Origin: a bacterium
Lineage (GTDB): Bacteria > Zixibacteria > MSB-5A5 > WJJR01
DNA length: 39,082 nt
Direction: 5' to 3'
Assembly (NCBI GenBank): GCA_021813505.1
Contig: JAKAKI010000004.1
Span: forward strand, 1-39,082
Below the pieces are notes generated by a model that did no database searches, was not told where the DNA came from, and saw nothing but the letters and a program-made list of their open reading frames with translations. Numbering within the stretch: the stretch's first letter is position 1; each line of letters begins with the position of its first letter. Shown one piece after another: positions 6,985 to 15,393 of the stretch. The position numbers and the translations under genes were made by a program.

Positions 6985-7988
6985 GCGATGATCTGCCCGG
7001 CGAGCGGCCTGCGATTGGTGTAGTGGGTGTCGGACATCTCGGCGTCCATCACGCGCGTATCCTCCATGGTGCGGCAGGATGGCGGCTGGCCGGCATTTAC
7101 GACACTGATCCGCATCGCAATCTCGACACCGCCAATCAGTTCGGCATTCCGGTGTGCCGCGATCTTGAGGATCTGCTGAGCCGGGTTGATGCCGTCACGA
7201 TCTGCACGCCCACCGAATCGCATTTCGCGATTGCACGCCGCGCGATCGAGCTGGGCCGCCATGTGTTCGTGGAGAAACCGGTCTGCAGTTCCAATGCCGA
7301 GGCAGAGTCACTCGTGGACATGGCTGCGCAGTCCGGAGTGATGGGCGCGGTCGGGCAGATCGAGAGGTTCAATCCCGCCGTCAATGCCGTGCGGGACCGT
7401 ATCGGTTCGCCCCGTTTCATCGAGGCGCATCGGCTCAACCAGTTCTCGATGCGCGGATTGGGCACGGATGTTGTGCTCGAGTTGATGATTCACGATATCG
7501 ATCTGGCGCGCTGGCTTATTGGCGAAGAGCCGGTCGAAATCCGTGCCTCCGGGGTGGCCGTACTGGCGGCCACGGATGATATCGCCAATTGCCGGCTTCA
7601 GTTTCCCGGTGGCTGCGTGGCGAATCTGACCGCCTCACGCATATCGAGCAACCCGATGCGCAAGATTCGGATCTTCTCCCAGGATTATTACACTTCGATT
7701 GATCTATCCCAGAAGTCAGTCGACTCGTACCGGCTGTTCCGCACGGGTGAGGAGCCATCGGCAAAAGAGTACATGACGCTTGCCCAGAGCCAGGGACGGC
7801 GATTGGCGCGCTGGACGACACCGGTTCCCATTTCCGATGCCCTTGAGTCAGAACTGGCGGATTTCCACGACGCAATTGTCGGCAAACGCAAACCCCGCGT
7901 CGGACTCGATGAGGGCGCCAAGTCCCTGCGTGTGGCGCTCGACGTCGTGAAAGCCTGCCGAACCGCGGCGAAGTCGCCCCAGGTCTAG
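6981..7988 (+). CDS. Gfo/Idh/MocA family oxidoreductase (possible UDP-GlcNAc 3-dehydrogenase, GnnA-like)
   Basis: The 335-residue protein has an N-terminal Rossmann fold with GVVGVGHLG (about 13-21) and the family signature VEKPV (Lys99). The C-terminal domain contains HDIDLARWL (His171, Asp174), positioned like the catalytic His/Asp of this family. Such enzymes oxidise or reduce sugar hydroxyls with NAD(P). Its place between lpxA and lpxB, with a four-base overlap with lpxA, mirrors GnnA. GnnA oxidises the 3-hydroxyl of UDP-GlcNAc before the aminotransferase GnnB makes the 2,3-diamino sugar. No gnnB-like aminotransferase is in the window, so GnnA function is an inference. Confidence 0.75.
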   Translation: MSDDLPGERPAIGVVGVGHLGVHHARILHGAAGWRLAGIYDTDPHRNLDTANQFGIPVCRDLEDLLSRVDAVTICTPTESHFAIARRAIELGRHVFVEKPVCSSNAEAESLVDMAAQSGVMGAVGQIERFNPAVNAVRDRIGSPRFIEAHRLNQFSMRGLGTDVVLELMIHDIDLARWLIGEEPVEIRASGVAVLAATDDIANCRLQFPGGCVANLTASRISSNPMRKIRIFSQDYYTSIDLSQKSVDSYRLFRTGEEPSAKEYMTLAQSQGRRLARWTTPVPISDALESELADFHDAIVGKRKPRVGLDEGAKSLRVALDVVKACRTAAKSPQV

Positions 7989-8001
7989 GCGTGTCGCCGG
8001 C

Positions 8002-8033
8002 GGCAGGAGGGCGTATTGCATACGCCCCCTGCC
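8002..8033. repeat. REP-like hairpin, family III (GGGCGTATTGCATACGCCC)
   Basis: GGCAGG-A-GGGCGTA pairs with TACGCCCCCTGCC across a 5-base loop. It begins 13 bases after the oxidoreductase stop and separates it from lpxB inside the lipid A block. Family III also occurs at 34472-34504, 38062-38086 and 38154-38194. Confidence 0.65.
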
Positions 8034-8071
8034 TCGCGGGAGATCATCCGCACGAGCGTTGCGCAAGATCG

Positions 8072-9211
8072 ATGAAACGTCCCCAATCCATATGCCTTGT
8101 CGCCGGCGAACCGTCGGGAGATCTCCATGGGTCACTGCTGGTGGCGGAGCTCAAGCGCCGCCATCCGGAGTGGTCGATCTGGGGGGTGGGATCGGATCGG
8201 ATGGCTGCGGCGGGATGCGAACTCTGGCAGGATGCACGCGGCTGGGCGGTGATGGGTTTCGCCGAAGTGTTCCGCTCGCTTCTGAAATTCCGGAAACGGC
8301 TTCATGATCTCCGCCGGGAGATTCGCAAACGCCGTCCCGATTGCGTTATTCTGATCGACTTCCCCGGTTTCAATCTCAAGCTCGCGCAGGCGGCGAACAA
8401 AGATCAGATTCCGGTCGTCTATTACATCGTCCCGCAACTGTGGGCATGGGGGCAGGGACGGATCAAGATATTCCAACGGTGCATAGACCGTACGATCGTT
8501 GTGTTCCCCTTCGAGCAGGAATTCTTCAAGCACTACGGTGTCGACGCCGATTGGATCGGCCATCCGTTTATCGATCTGGTCCACCCGAGCGCCGGCCGCG
8601 ACGTGCTGCGGCAGAAGTTCGGTATCGGTTCGACGCAACGTCTTGTGGCATTGATGCCGGGTGTGCGGGTGCAGGATCTGAACGAACACCTGCCGGTGTT
8701 TACAGAGGCATTGAAATTGGTTGCGGAGTCTGTGCCGGGAGTATGTGGTTCGATTGGCGTCCATCGGTCGTTGAGCAAAACAACCACGCCTCTTTCCGCC
8801 GGTCCGGTCTCGCTCTCGATGACGCCGGATGTGTATGACCTGATGGCCGCGGCCGACGTTGTGCTGACCAAGACCGGTACGACCACGGTTGAGTGCGCCA
8901 TCCTCGGGACGCCCATGGTGACGGCCTATCGGACGGGATCGGTGAACTACAGGATTGCCAAATCGCTCGTCAAAGTGCCCTATGTCGCGATGCCGAACCT
9001 CATTGCCAAACGCCGGGTGGTTCCCGAACTTGTCCAGGCGGCGGCCTCTCCGGAGGCCCTGGCAAGAGAAGTCATCGCGCTGTTGACCGATGACTCTTTG
9101 CGGCAGAAACAGTTGCAGGGATTGGCCGAAGTGAGGGAGAAGCTCGGTCCGCCGGGGGCGGTCCAACGCGGCGCGGACGTGATCGAGCAGTGGCTGTCAG
9201 GTCGCAAATGA
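8072..9211 (+). CDS. lpxB: Lipid-A-disaccharide synthase
   Basis: The 379-residue protein (E. coli enzyme 382) is recognised from AGEPSGDLHG (about 11-20), GVGSDRMAAAG, VLIDFPGFNLKLA, YYIVPQLWAWGQGR and PFEQEFF. It condenses UDP-2,3-diacylglucosamine with lipid X at the inner membrane. Two blocks that are usually well conserved are altered: the LLPGSR..E segment reads LMPGVRVQDL, and the ASGTATLE segment reads TKTGTTTVE. The remainder (NYRIAK, MPNLIAKRRVVPEL) is normal. The ATG at 8072 is chosen because the upstream open frame only covers a REP-like hairpin. The gene overlaps waaA by an ATGA. Confidence 0.93.
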   Translation: MKRPQSICLVAGEPSGDLHGSLLVAELKRRHPEWSIWGVGSDRMAAAGCELWQDARGWAVMGFAEVFRSLLKFRKRLHDLRREIRKRRPDCVILIDFPGFNLKLAQAANKDQIPVVYYIVPQLWAWGQGRIKIFQRCIDRTIVVFPFEQEFFKHYGVDADWIGHPFIDLVHPSAGRDVLRQKFGIGSTQRLVALMPGVRVQDLNEHLPVFTEALKLVAESVPGVCGSIGVHRSLSKTTTPLSAGPVSLSMTPDVYDLMAAADVVLTKTGTTTVECAILGTPMVTAYRTGSVNYRIAKSLVKVPYVAMPNLIAKRRVVPELVQAAASPEALAREVIALLTDDSLRQKQLQGLAEVREKLGPPGAVQRGADVIEQWLSGRK

Positions 9212-10554
9212 GTAAGCTCGGATTTCGCATTCTGACCAAAGGCTACACTCTCGGCATGAGAGCGGCCGCCCACGGCTATTCCTGGTGGGCGCGTCGCGCG
9301 GGGTGGTGGCCGGATGAAAGTGCGCGAGAACGTTGGGGGAGATCATTCCCCGAAAGTCACGCGACCGGACCTGTCTGGATTCACGCGGCATCGGTGGGCG
9401 AAGCGCGCGTGGCGGGTCAATTCGCCAATGAACTCGTCACTCATGGATGCTCGGTTATCGCTTCCTCGATGACCGAAACTGGATATAATCTCAGTAAGGA
9501 CGTCTACCCGCCGGGCACAACCTGTTTTCGAGTGCCGCTCGATCTACCCGGTCCGGTCACCCGTACTCTCAACCATTTTCGCCCTTCGGCGTTGATTCTC
9601 GTGGAGACCGAATGGTGGCCCAATCTGCTACTTGAGAGTTCGCGTGCCGGCCTGCGCATCTTTGTGGTCAATGGCCGCATTTCCGAACGGGCGCTACGTC
9701 GCTACCAGATGGGCAGTTCGTTCTGGCGGCAATTGTTGGCAGCGGTCGAATGCTTCTACATGCGCTCGCAACAGGACGCCGACCGGCTCCGGGCGCTGGG
9801 TGTCGATGACCAGCGAATCAAGGTGGCCGGATCATTGAAGGCAATGACGGCGCTGGATGCACTCCATCCGCCACCGATTCCTGCGGTGCTCCGCCCCCAG
9901 GGGGATTCACCGGTCTGGATTGCCGGATGCACTCGTCCAGGTGAGGAGGAAATCGTTTTGTCCGCGTTCGCCGCGCTCTCAGAACGATTTCCCAACTTGA
10001 GGCTCTGGCTGGCGCCACGGCACCCGGAGCGGTTCGATGCGGTCGCCCGGTTGATCGAACGCCACTGGCTCAGCGCAGTACGCTGGTCTGAATGCGAGAC
10101 GAACCCGTTCCGGGAAGTGCGACCTGGTGCGGTGGTCTTGATTGATCGTATGGGCGGGCTTGCGCCGTTATATTTGTATGCCACTGTCGCGTTCATCGGC
10201 GGGAGTCTCAAGCCCTTCGGCGGGCACAATCCGCTTGAGCCCGCCTTGGCCGGAGCACCCGTTGTCTTTGGTCCGTACATGGAAGATCAACAGGATGCTG
10301 CCGCCGATCTCCTACACCTTGGTCTCGCCAGCCAGGTGACGGATGCCGACGCGCTATCGGCTGCGGTCGCCGAGTCGCTTCGCCATCCCCGGACGGTGTC
10401 CGAACGCGCTGCCATGGTCGAGACAGTCGTGAAGCAGTATTCCCATGTGCGCGCCGAGGTCGCACGCGATTTGTGTGCGCGGCTCGGTGTACAACGATCG
10501 GTTGCCACTCCGTGCCCGGTGTGTGCTGCGGCGCGCCTCGAGTCCACGTGCTGA
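9208..10554 (+). CDS. waaA: 3-deoxy-D-manno-octulosonic acid (Kdo) transferase
   Basis: The 448-residue protein is a GT30 Kdo transferase. The motif WIHAASVGE (catalytic Glu65) is in the N-terminal domain, and ETEWWPNLL and NGRISERA follow. The C-terminal domain contains AGCTRPGEEE, RHPERF, GGSLKPFGGHNPLEPA and FGPYMEDQQD. It transfers Kdo from CMP-Kdo to the lipid A precursor at the cytosolic face of the inner membrane, held by an N-terminal hydrophobic stretch. The ATG at 9208 overlaps the lpxB stop (ATGA); another ATG at 9190 is in frame but lies deeper within lpxB. The last 15 residues, with two cysteines in CPVC, look extra compared with the family. Confidence 0.94.
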   Translation: MSKLGFRILTKGYTLGMRAAAHGYSWWARRAGWWPDESARERWGRSFPESHATGPVWIHAASVGEARVAGQFANELVTHGCSVIASSMTETGYNLSKDVYPPGTTCFRVPLDLPGPVTRTLNHFRPSALILVETEWWPNLLLESSRAGLRIFVVNGRISERALRRYQMGSSFWRQLLAAVECFYMRSQQDADRLRALGVDDQRIKVAGSLKAMTALDALHPPPIPAVLRPQGDSPVWIAGCTRPGEEEIVLSAFAALSERFPNLRLWLAPRHPERFDAVARLIERHWLSAVRWSECETNPFREVRPGAVVLIDRMGGLAPLYLYATVAFIGGSLKPFGGHNPLEPALAGAPVVFGPYMEDQQDAAADLLHLGLASQVTDADALSAAVAESLRHPRTVSERAAMVETVVKQYSHVRAEVARDLCARLGVQRSVATPCPVCAAARLESTC

Positions 10555-10577
10555 CCCGATTTCTCCATACTGCCTTT

Positions 10578-11654
10578 ATGGATTGGACCGAAGGCCGGCG
10601 CTCGCCCGGCCTCCTTTGTTTTGGGGCAATCGCCAAGCCGCTCTCATGGATATATCGAGCCGGCGCGGCGCTCGACGCGCGACTTCGGAAACCGGCCGTC
10701 GGTGAGACTTCGTCCCGAACCCGCATTGTCGTCATTTCGTCTCCGCTCGTGGGTGGAGTGGGAAAGTCTCCGCTCGTAGCCCATTTGGTGTCCGCTCTGC
10801 TCAACTCCCGCCACTCTGTACACATCGTCACCACCGGTTACAAACGGCAGGGCTGTCGCGACGTGTCCGTTGAGCCGGGGAAGGAACCCGTCAATGCTGG
10901 GGCCGCGGGTGATGAAGCTGTCATGCTTGCGCAGATGACCGGCGCGGCCGTCCATGTCGGCGACGATCTGACAGCAACTGTCGCCCGTGTCGCCCGCGAC
11001 GTCGCGCCGGAGTTCATCATTGTCGATGATGGTGTCCGTCGCCGCTGGCAGGGGGAGAGGCGAATTGTCGTCCTCGCCGCGTCCGACTTGGATCGCCCGG
11101 TGCGTTTTCTCCCCGATGGACGCTGGCGGATTGCGCCGAAGCGCGCTTGGCCCGCGGCGGGCGTCGCAATCATTCAGGTCGGGCAAGGTACGTCAACTGC
11201 GATCAGCCCCGAGGTTCAACAGCAGCACGCCAGGACCCTGGAATCCTGGGGGTACGATGGTCCCATCGGGTGGTATACGAGTCTCGTTGAGGGAGTGGTT
11301 CCGTTGAACAAGGGAGCAGCAGAAGCCACGGACACGCCCCCCTCCGGCGCTCCGTATCTGTTTTGCGGGATCGGATCGCCGGCGCGGTTTGAGCGGCAGC
11401 TCGAGTTTCTCGGTGTATCCGCAGCAGGACGGCAACGATTTCCCGACCATCACGCGTATTCCCCCGCCGACATGAGTGATCTTGAACATCAATGTCGGGA
11501 AGCGGGAGCAGACTGGATGCTAACGACTCATAAGGACGCCGTCAAAATCGATCCAGCCTGGAAGCTGACAGTACCTGTTTACTGGCTGCGCATACGGCTT
11601 GAATTGGCGGCCGGAACTGATATGTTGTCGGTCGTTCGGGAGCAAACACCGTGA
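10578..11654 (+). CDS. lpxK: Tetraacyldisaccharide 4'-kinase (diverged)
   Basis: The 358-residue protein phosphorylates the 4' position of the lipid A disaccharide. The P-loop reads GGVGKSP, followed by GYKRQG, AGDEAVMLAQ, VDDGVRRRW, FCGIGSPARF, RFPDHHAY and LTTHKDAVKI, which correspond in order to the LpxK blocks. It differs from typical LpxK in DDGVRRR (usually DDGFQH) and TTHKDAVK (usually TTEKDAVK). The ATG at 10578 gives a normal N-terminus 23 bases after waaA; GTG at 10548 and ATG at 10473 are in-frame alternatives overlapping waaA. The stop overlaps the GTG of nadB. Confidence 0.9.
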   Translation: MDWTEGRRSPGLLCFGAIAKPLSWIYRAGAALDARLRKPAVGETSSRTRIVVISSPLVGGVGKSPLVAHLVSALLNSRHSVHIVTTGYKRQGCRDVSVEPGKEPVNAGAAGDEAVMLAQMTGAAVHVGDDLTATVARVARDVAPEFIIVDDGVRRRWQGERRIVVLAASDLDRPVRFLPDGRWRIAPKRAWPAAGVAIIQVGQGTSTAISPEVQQQHARTLESWGYDGPIGWYTSLVEGVVPLNKGAAEATDTPPSGAPYLFCGIGSPARFERQLEFLGVSAAGRQRFPDHHAYSPADMSDLEHQCREAGADWMLTTHKDAVKIDPAWKLTVPVYWLRIRLELAAGTDMLSVVREQTP

Positions 11655-13282
11655 CCCCTCGCCGGCCTCAGCCATCGGATTCCCTCATGGTCGACGAGCA
11701 CGCCGACTTCCTCATCATTGGCTCCGGCATTGCCGGTCTATGGGCCGCGCTGCGTCTCGCGGACCATGGACGTGTCATTGTCATCACCAAGAAGGATGAA
11801 GCCGAGTCGAACACGAACTACGCGCAAGGTGGTATTGCGGCGGTCGTGTCTCAATTGGATTCGATCGATAGCCACTTGCGCGACACTCTGTCAGTCGGCT
11901 GCGGGCTCTGCAATCGCCGGGTGGTGCGACGCGTGGTCGATGCCGGTCCGCGGCTGGTGCGCGACCTCATTGAAGTCGGAGTTCGATTCACCTATCGCGA
12001 TTCGTCGCGAAAAATCACGAATCTCGATTTGGGTCTTGAAGGCGGGCACAGCGCCCCGCGCGTTGTCCACGCCACCGACCTCACGGGGCAGGAGATCGAA
12101 GCGGCCCTGCTCAAGGGCCTGACGAATCATCCGAATGCCGAGCTCTGGGTTCATCATCTGGCCATTGATCTGATGGTGGCCGGAACGGGTTCCGACCGGC
12201 GTTGCGTCGGCGCATGGGCATTCGACCGGTATCGCCGTTTGATTCGCCAGATTGCTGCGCCGGTCACGGTCTTGGCCACCGGAGGGGCCGGACAGGTCTA
12301 CCGGCATACCACGAACCCGGAAATCGCGACCGGTGATGGCGTCGCAATGGCGTTCCGTGCCGGTGTCCCGGTCGCCAACATGGAGTTTGTCCAGTTTCAC
12401 CCGACCCGGCTCTATCACCCCAAAGCCAAACGGTTCCTGATTTCCGAGGCGGTCCGCGGCGCCGGTGGGATTCTGCGCAACAGCCGCGGCGAAGCGTTCA
12501 TGGCGAAGTATCACCCGTTGCGCGACCTGGCGCCCCGCGATATCGTGGCACGCGCGATTGTGACCGAATGCCGGCGTGGGGGCCGTGCTTGCGCCTGTCT
12601 CGACCTGACCCACCTGCGGCCGTCGTTCATTCGGCGCCGATTTCCCAATATCTACCGCCGCTGCCGGGAACTCGGTATCGACATCACGCGCCAGCCGATT
12701 CCGGTCGTCCCGGCGGCACACTACATGTGCGGCGGCGTCATCACCGATGCCAGCGGCGAGACTGAGCTCGATGGACTTTGGGCATCCGGAGAAGTTGCCT
12801 CGACGGGATTGCATGGAGCAAACCGTCTCGCGTCCAATTCGCTTCTGGAAGCGATGTATTTCGCCGACGTCGCGGCGGCGTCCGCGGGACCGGCGCTTCG
12901 CAGGTTGCGGCAGAATCTCCCGGCAAAGCCGCCGCGCTCAAAGCTGGCAAAGGTCACGCGCATCGCCCGATTGAAGCACGATTGGGATCTGTTGCATGAT
13001 ACGATGTGGGATGAGGTCGGGATTGTTCGCGAACAGCATGGGCTCGCTCATGCGGTCGCGCGCCTGACGGAACTGGCTCGCCGCGGTGACCGGCGGTTGC
13101 GTGACGACGGTATCAACGCCGACACCATCGAATTCCGCAACGCCGCCCTAGTCGGGCTTCTGATTGCGAAAAGCGCCCTGACCCGAACCGAATCGCGCGG
13201 CCTGCAATTCCGCAGCGACTACCCGCGCACCGATGACCGGAATTGGAAGAAGGACACGGTCATCAGAGGTGTGCTACCGTGA
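11651..13282 (+). CDS. nadB: L-aspartate oxidase
   Basis: The 543-residue flavoprotein oxidises L-aspartate to iminoaspartate, the first step of de novo NAD synthesis. The FAD-binding GSGIAGLWAAL is at about 24-34, followed by SNTNYAQGGIAAV, MEFVQFHPT, RGAGGILRN, PAAHYMCGGV and ASTGLHGANRLASNSLLEA. The C-terminal helical domain is present and the length matches E. coli NadB (540). A GTG start at 11651 overlaps the lpxK stop and has GGGAG at 11638-11642; ATG 11687 is an in-frame alternative without a clear ribosome binding site. nadA and nadC are not adjacent. Ending a lipid A operon with nadB is unusual and may only reflect cotranscription. Confidence 0.95.
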   Translation: MTPRRPQPSDSLMVDEHADFLIIGSGIAGLWAALRLADHGRVIVITKKDEAESNTNYAQGGIAAVVSQLDSIDSHLRDTLSVGCGLCNRRVVRRVVDAGPRLVRDLIEVGVRFTYRDSSRKITNLDLGLEGGHSAPRVVHATDLTGQEIEAALLKGLTNHPNAELWVHHLAIDLMVAGTGSDRRCVGAWAFDRYRRLIRQIAAPVTVLATGGAGQVYRHTTNPEIATGDGVAMAFRAGVPVANMEFVQFHPTRLYHPKAKRFLISEAVRGAGGILRNSRGEAFMAKYHPLRDLAPRDIVARAIVTECRRGGRACACLDLTHLRPSFIRRRFPNIYRRCRELGIDITRQPIPVVPAAHYMCGGVITDASGETELDGLWASGEVASTGLHGANRLASNSLLEAMYFADVAAASAGPALRRLRQNLPAKPPRSKLAKVTRIARLKHDWDLLHDTMWDEVGIVREQHGLAHAVARLTELARRGDRRLRDDGINADTIEFRNAALVGLLIAKSALTRTESRGLQFRSDYPRTDDRNWKKDTVIRGVLP

Positions 13283-13318
13283 ATGCCGCAAGTGATTTCA
13301 CGAGCAAGCGGCCGGTGA

Positions 13319-13447
13319 GGGAGGGCGAGGCTCCCGCCGAGCCTCTTCGCGGGGGACTTGGATCAGGGTCACGCCGATTCACAGAGTCACGACAATCAGT
13401 TTTTGCTCGCTACCGTCAAAGAGGCTCGGCAGGAGCCTCGCCCTCCC
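13319..13447. repeat. Inverted REP-like pair, family I
   Basis: The arms 13319-13347 and 13419-13447 are reverse complements at 28 of 29 positions, with a 71-base spacer. The left arm begins 36 bases after the nadB stop. Short open frames across it encode the translated repeat peptide REGEAPAEP and are not genes. Confidence 0.8.
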
Positions 13448-13470
13448 TTGTGGTCCCCATCCCGAGGAGA

Positions 13471-13524
13471 GGTGGGCAGATTCCACCCTTTGAGTTCGGG
13501 AATAGTAGGGTGGGCTCCGCCCAC
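13471..13524. repeat. Inverted REP-like pair, family II
   Basis: GGTGGGCAGATTCCACCCTT at 13471-13490 faces GTAGGGTGGGCTCCGCCCAC, which starts at 13505. They belong to the family that frames the RAYT gene at 3930. Together with the family I pair just upstream, this makes a composite repeat block between nadB and guaA. Confidence 0.65.
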
Positions 13525-13650
13525 CATTCGCGCGGGAGTGACGACATGCTGGCTATGAAGAACGCCCGGGGTATGGAACACCTTGAACGGGTACTTCTCA
13601 TAACCTCAAAAACTCCTTGCAAAACCCTCGTGTAATTGCATTCAATTGCT

Positions 13651-15201
13651 ATGGAACGCAACTCTAAGAAATCGGAATCGATCTGGATTTTGGACTTCGG
13701 GTCGCAGTTTACCCAGCTTATTGCCCGCCGGGTGCGCGAACTTGGGGTTTTCTCCCGTGTCGTGCCGTACTCCGTGAAACCGGAGGACATCGACTGGGAC
13801 ACCGCGCGCGGACTGATCTTCTCCGGCGGACCTGCGTCTGCGGCTGCGCCCGGCGCTCCCGCGTGTGATCCCAGCCTGTTCGAACGCGCGATCCCAAAGC
13901 TGGGCATCTGCTATGGCCTTCAGCTTTACGGCAAGCACCGGGGTGGCCGGCTGGCGCAGTCGCACCAGCGCGAGTATGGACGGGCGCGGTTCTCCCGGGT
14001 GACGGACCATCCGCTGCTCGCCGGGATTCCCGATTCGTTTGATGTCTGGATGAGCCATGGCGACACGCTGGTTGACTTGCCCCCAGGCATGACGATTCTC
14101 GGCAAAACCAACACGGTCGAGGCCGCCGCCGTGGCCGATCCGGATCGGCAGTTTTGGGGCGTGCAGTTTCATCCCGAGGTCAATCACACCGAGCACGGAC
14201 GCGAGATCCTGAAGCACTTTCTGTACGACATCTGCCATTGCCGGGGCGGCTGGAATGCGGGGATGTTCGCCGAGGAGGCGATTGCCGGAGTGCGCGAGCA
14301 GGTGGGGGAGAAGCAGGTCGTGCTGGGCATTTCCGGCGGCGTCGATTCGGCAGTGCTTTCGGTATTGCTCCAACATGCCATCGGCGAGCGATCGCATCCG
14401 GTATTCGTGGACACCGGCCTGCTGCGTAACGATGAAGTGGGCCAGGTGGTCGACGCCCTGCGCGGGGTCGGAGTGCACATTACCGTCGTTGATGCGGCCG
14501 ATCAGTTCCTGTCGGCGCTTGAGGGTGTGGTCGACCCGGAGCAAAAGCGCAAAATCATCGGGCGCGTCTTCATCGATATTTTCGAGGCGGAAGCCAAACG
14601 AATCGGGAAGATCGAGTTTCTGGCGCAGGGGACGCTCTATCCGGATTGGATCGAGAGTGTGTCGGTCGCCGGGCCATCGTCGGTGATCAAGTCGCACCAC
14701 AATGTCGGCGGCCTGCCGGAGCGCATGCATCTGAAACTGTTGGAGCCATTGCGCTGGCTCTTCAAGGACGAAGTCCGCGCGGTGGGCAAACATCTCGGAT
14801 TGCCGGAGCACATCCTCGGACGGCACCCATTCCCCGGTCCGGGGCTGGCGGTGCGCATCCTGGGCGCCGTCACCCGACCGGACCTGGATCTGCTGCGCCG
14901 CGCCGATACGATCTATCTCGAAGAACTGCACAAATCAGGCTGGTACGACAAGATCTGGCAGGCATTCTCGGTCCTGCTGCCGATTCAGTCGGTCGGCGTC
15001 ATGGGGGACGAGCGAACCTACGAACGTGTAGTCGCCCTGCGTGCGGTGACCTCCACCGACGGCATGACCGCCGACTGGGCCGAAATCCCGCACGAGCTTC
15101 TCGGCCGCATCTCAAACCGCATCATCAACGAAGTCCCCGGCATCAACCGGGTCGTCTACGATATAAGTTCGAAGCCACCGGCGACGATTGAGTGGGAGTA
15201 G
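13651..15201 (+). CDS. guaA: GMP synthase (glutamine-hydrolysing)
   Basis: The 516-residue enzyme converts XMP to GMP. The class I glutamine amidotransferase domain (about 10-195) has the catalytic Cys87 in GICYGLQL and His174/Glu176 in FHPEV. The ATP pyrophosphatase domain has the P-loop SGGVDS (228-233). The C-terminal dimerisation domain has GRHPFPGPGLAVR and ends in KPPATIEWE. The length matches the family (E. coli 525). The ATG at 13651 is preferred over the TTG at 13636; neither has a strong ribosome binding site. The stop codon lies in the left arm of a hairpin (15198-15216), and a second copy of the last 45 bases follows at 15272-15316. Confidence 0.97.
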   Translation: MERNSKKSESIWILDFGSQFTQLIARRVRELGVFSRVVPYSVKPEDIDWDTARGLIFSGGPASAAAPGAPACDPSLFERAIPKLGICYGLQLYGKHRGGRLAQSHQREYGRARFSRVTDHPLLAGIPDSFDVWMSHGDTLVDLPPGMTILGKTNTVEAAAVADPDRQFWGVQFHPEVNHTEHGREILKHFLYDICHCRGGWNAGMFAEEAIAGVREQVGEKQVVLGISGGVDSAVLSVLLQHAIGERSHPVFVDTGLLRNDEVGQVVDALRGVGVHITVVDAADQFLSALEGVVDPEQKRKIIGRVFIDIFEAEAKRIGKIEFLAQGTLYPDWIESVSVAGPSSVIKSHHNVGGLPERMHLKLLEPLRWLFKDEVRAVGKHLGLPEHILGRHPFPGPGLAVRILGAVTRPDLDLLRRADTIYLEELHKSGWYDKIWQAFSVLLPIQSVGVMGDERTYERVVALRAVTSTDGMTADWAEIPHELLGRISNRIINEVPGINRVVYDISSKPPATIEWE

Positions 15202-15268
15202 GGCGGGTGATTCACGCTGCGGACTCGTGCAATTGCGGGCGGCTCGCTGCGTGAATCCCCCGCCCTAC
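15198..15268. repeat. Large inverted repeat at the guaA stop codon
   Basis: The arms 15198-15216 and 15250-15268 pair at 18 of 19 positions with a 33-base loop. The left arm contains the last base of the guaA stop codon. It could act in transcript 3'-end formation, but no T-run follows. I regard it as another REP-like insertion, sitting between the two copies of the guaA tail. Confidence 0.65.
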
Positions 15269-15271
15269 ATG

Positions 15272-15316
15272 CTACGATATCAGTTCAAAGCCGCCGGCGA
15301 CGATTGAGTGGGACTA
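15272..15316 (+). pseudogene. Second, diverged copy of the guaA 3' end
   Basis: These 45 bases match guaA 15156-15200 at 41 positions. In the guaA frame they encode YDISSKPPATIEWD and then a TAA stop, against YDISSKPPATIEWE and TAG in the gene. All four differences fall on third codon positions, and three do not change the amino acid. This is a relic of coding sequence, not a gene: nothing upstream continues the frame, because the homology begins abruptly after the hairpin. Confidence 0.75.
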
Positions 15317-15329
15317 ACGAGCGTTGGTA

Positions 15330-15376
15330 GCACGGGCTTCCAGCCCGTGCGGTACGGGCAAGATGCCCATGCCACC
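15330..15376. repeat. REP-like element, family VI (GCACGGGCT-TCC-AGCCCGTGC)
   Basis: A perfect 9-bp stem with a TCC loop occupies 15330-15350. A second, looser half, GTACGGGCAAGATGCCCATG, then GCCACC, follows. It lies just downstream of the minus-strand gene ending at 15394. A degenerate copy is at 16196-16216 on the other side of that gene. Confidence 0.6.
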
Positions 15377-15393
15377 ATCTTCAGTGGTCAAGA

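Noticed and set aside
13243-13635. Plus-strand open frames encoding REGEAPAEP-like peptides between nadB and guaA
   Set aside because: The peptide is a direct translation of the family I palindromic repeat. No start signal or conserved domain was seen.
13642-14931. 429-residue open frame on the minus strand
   Set aside because: It is the shadow of guaA, which is supported by all catalytic motifs on the other strand.
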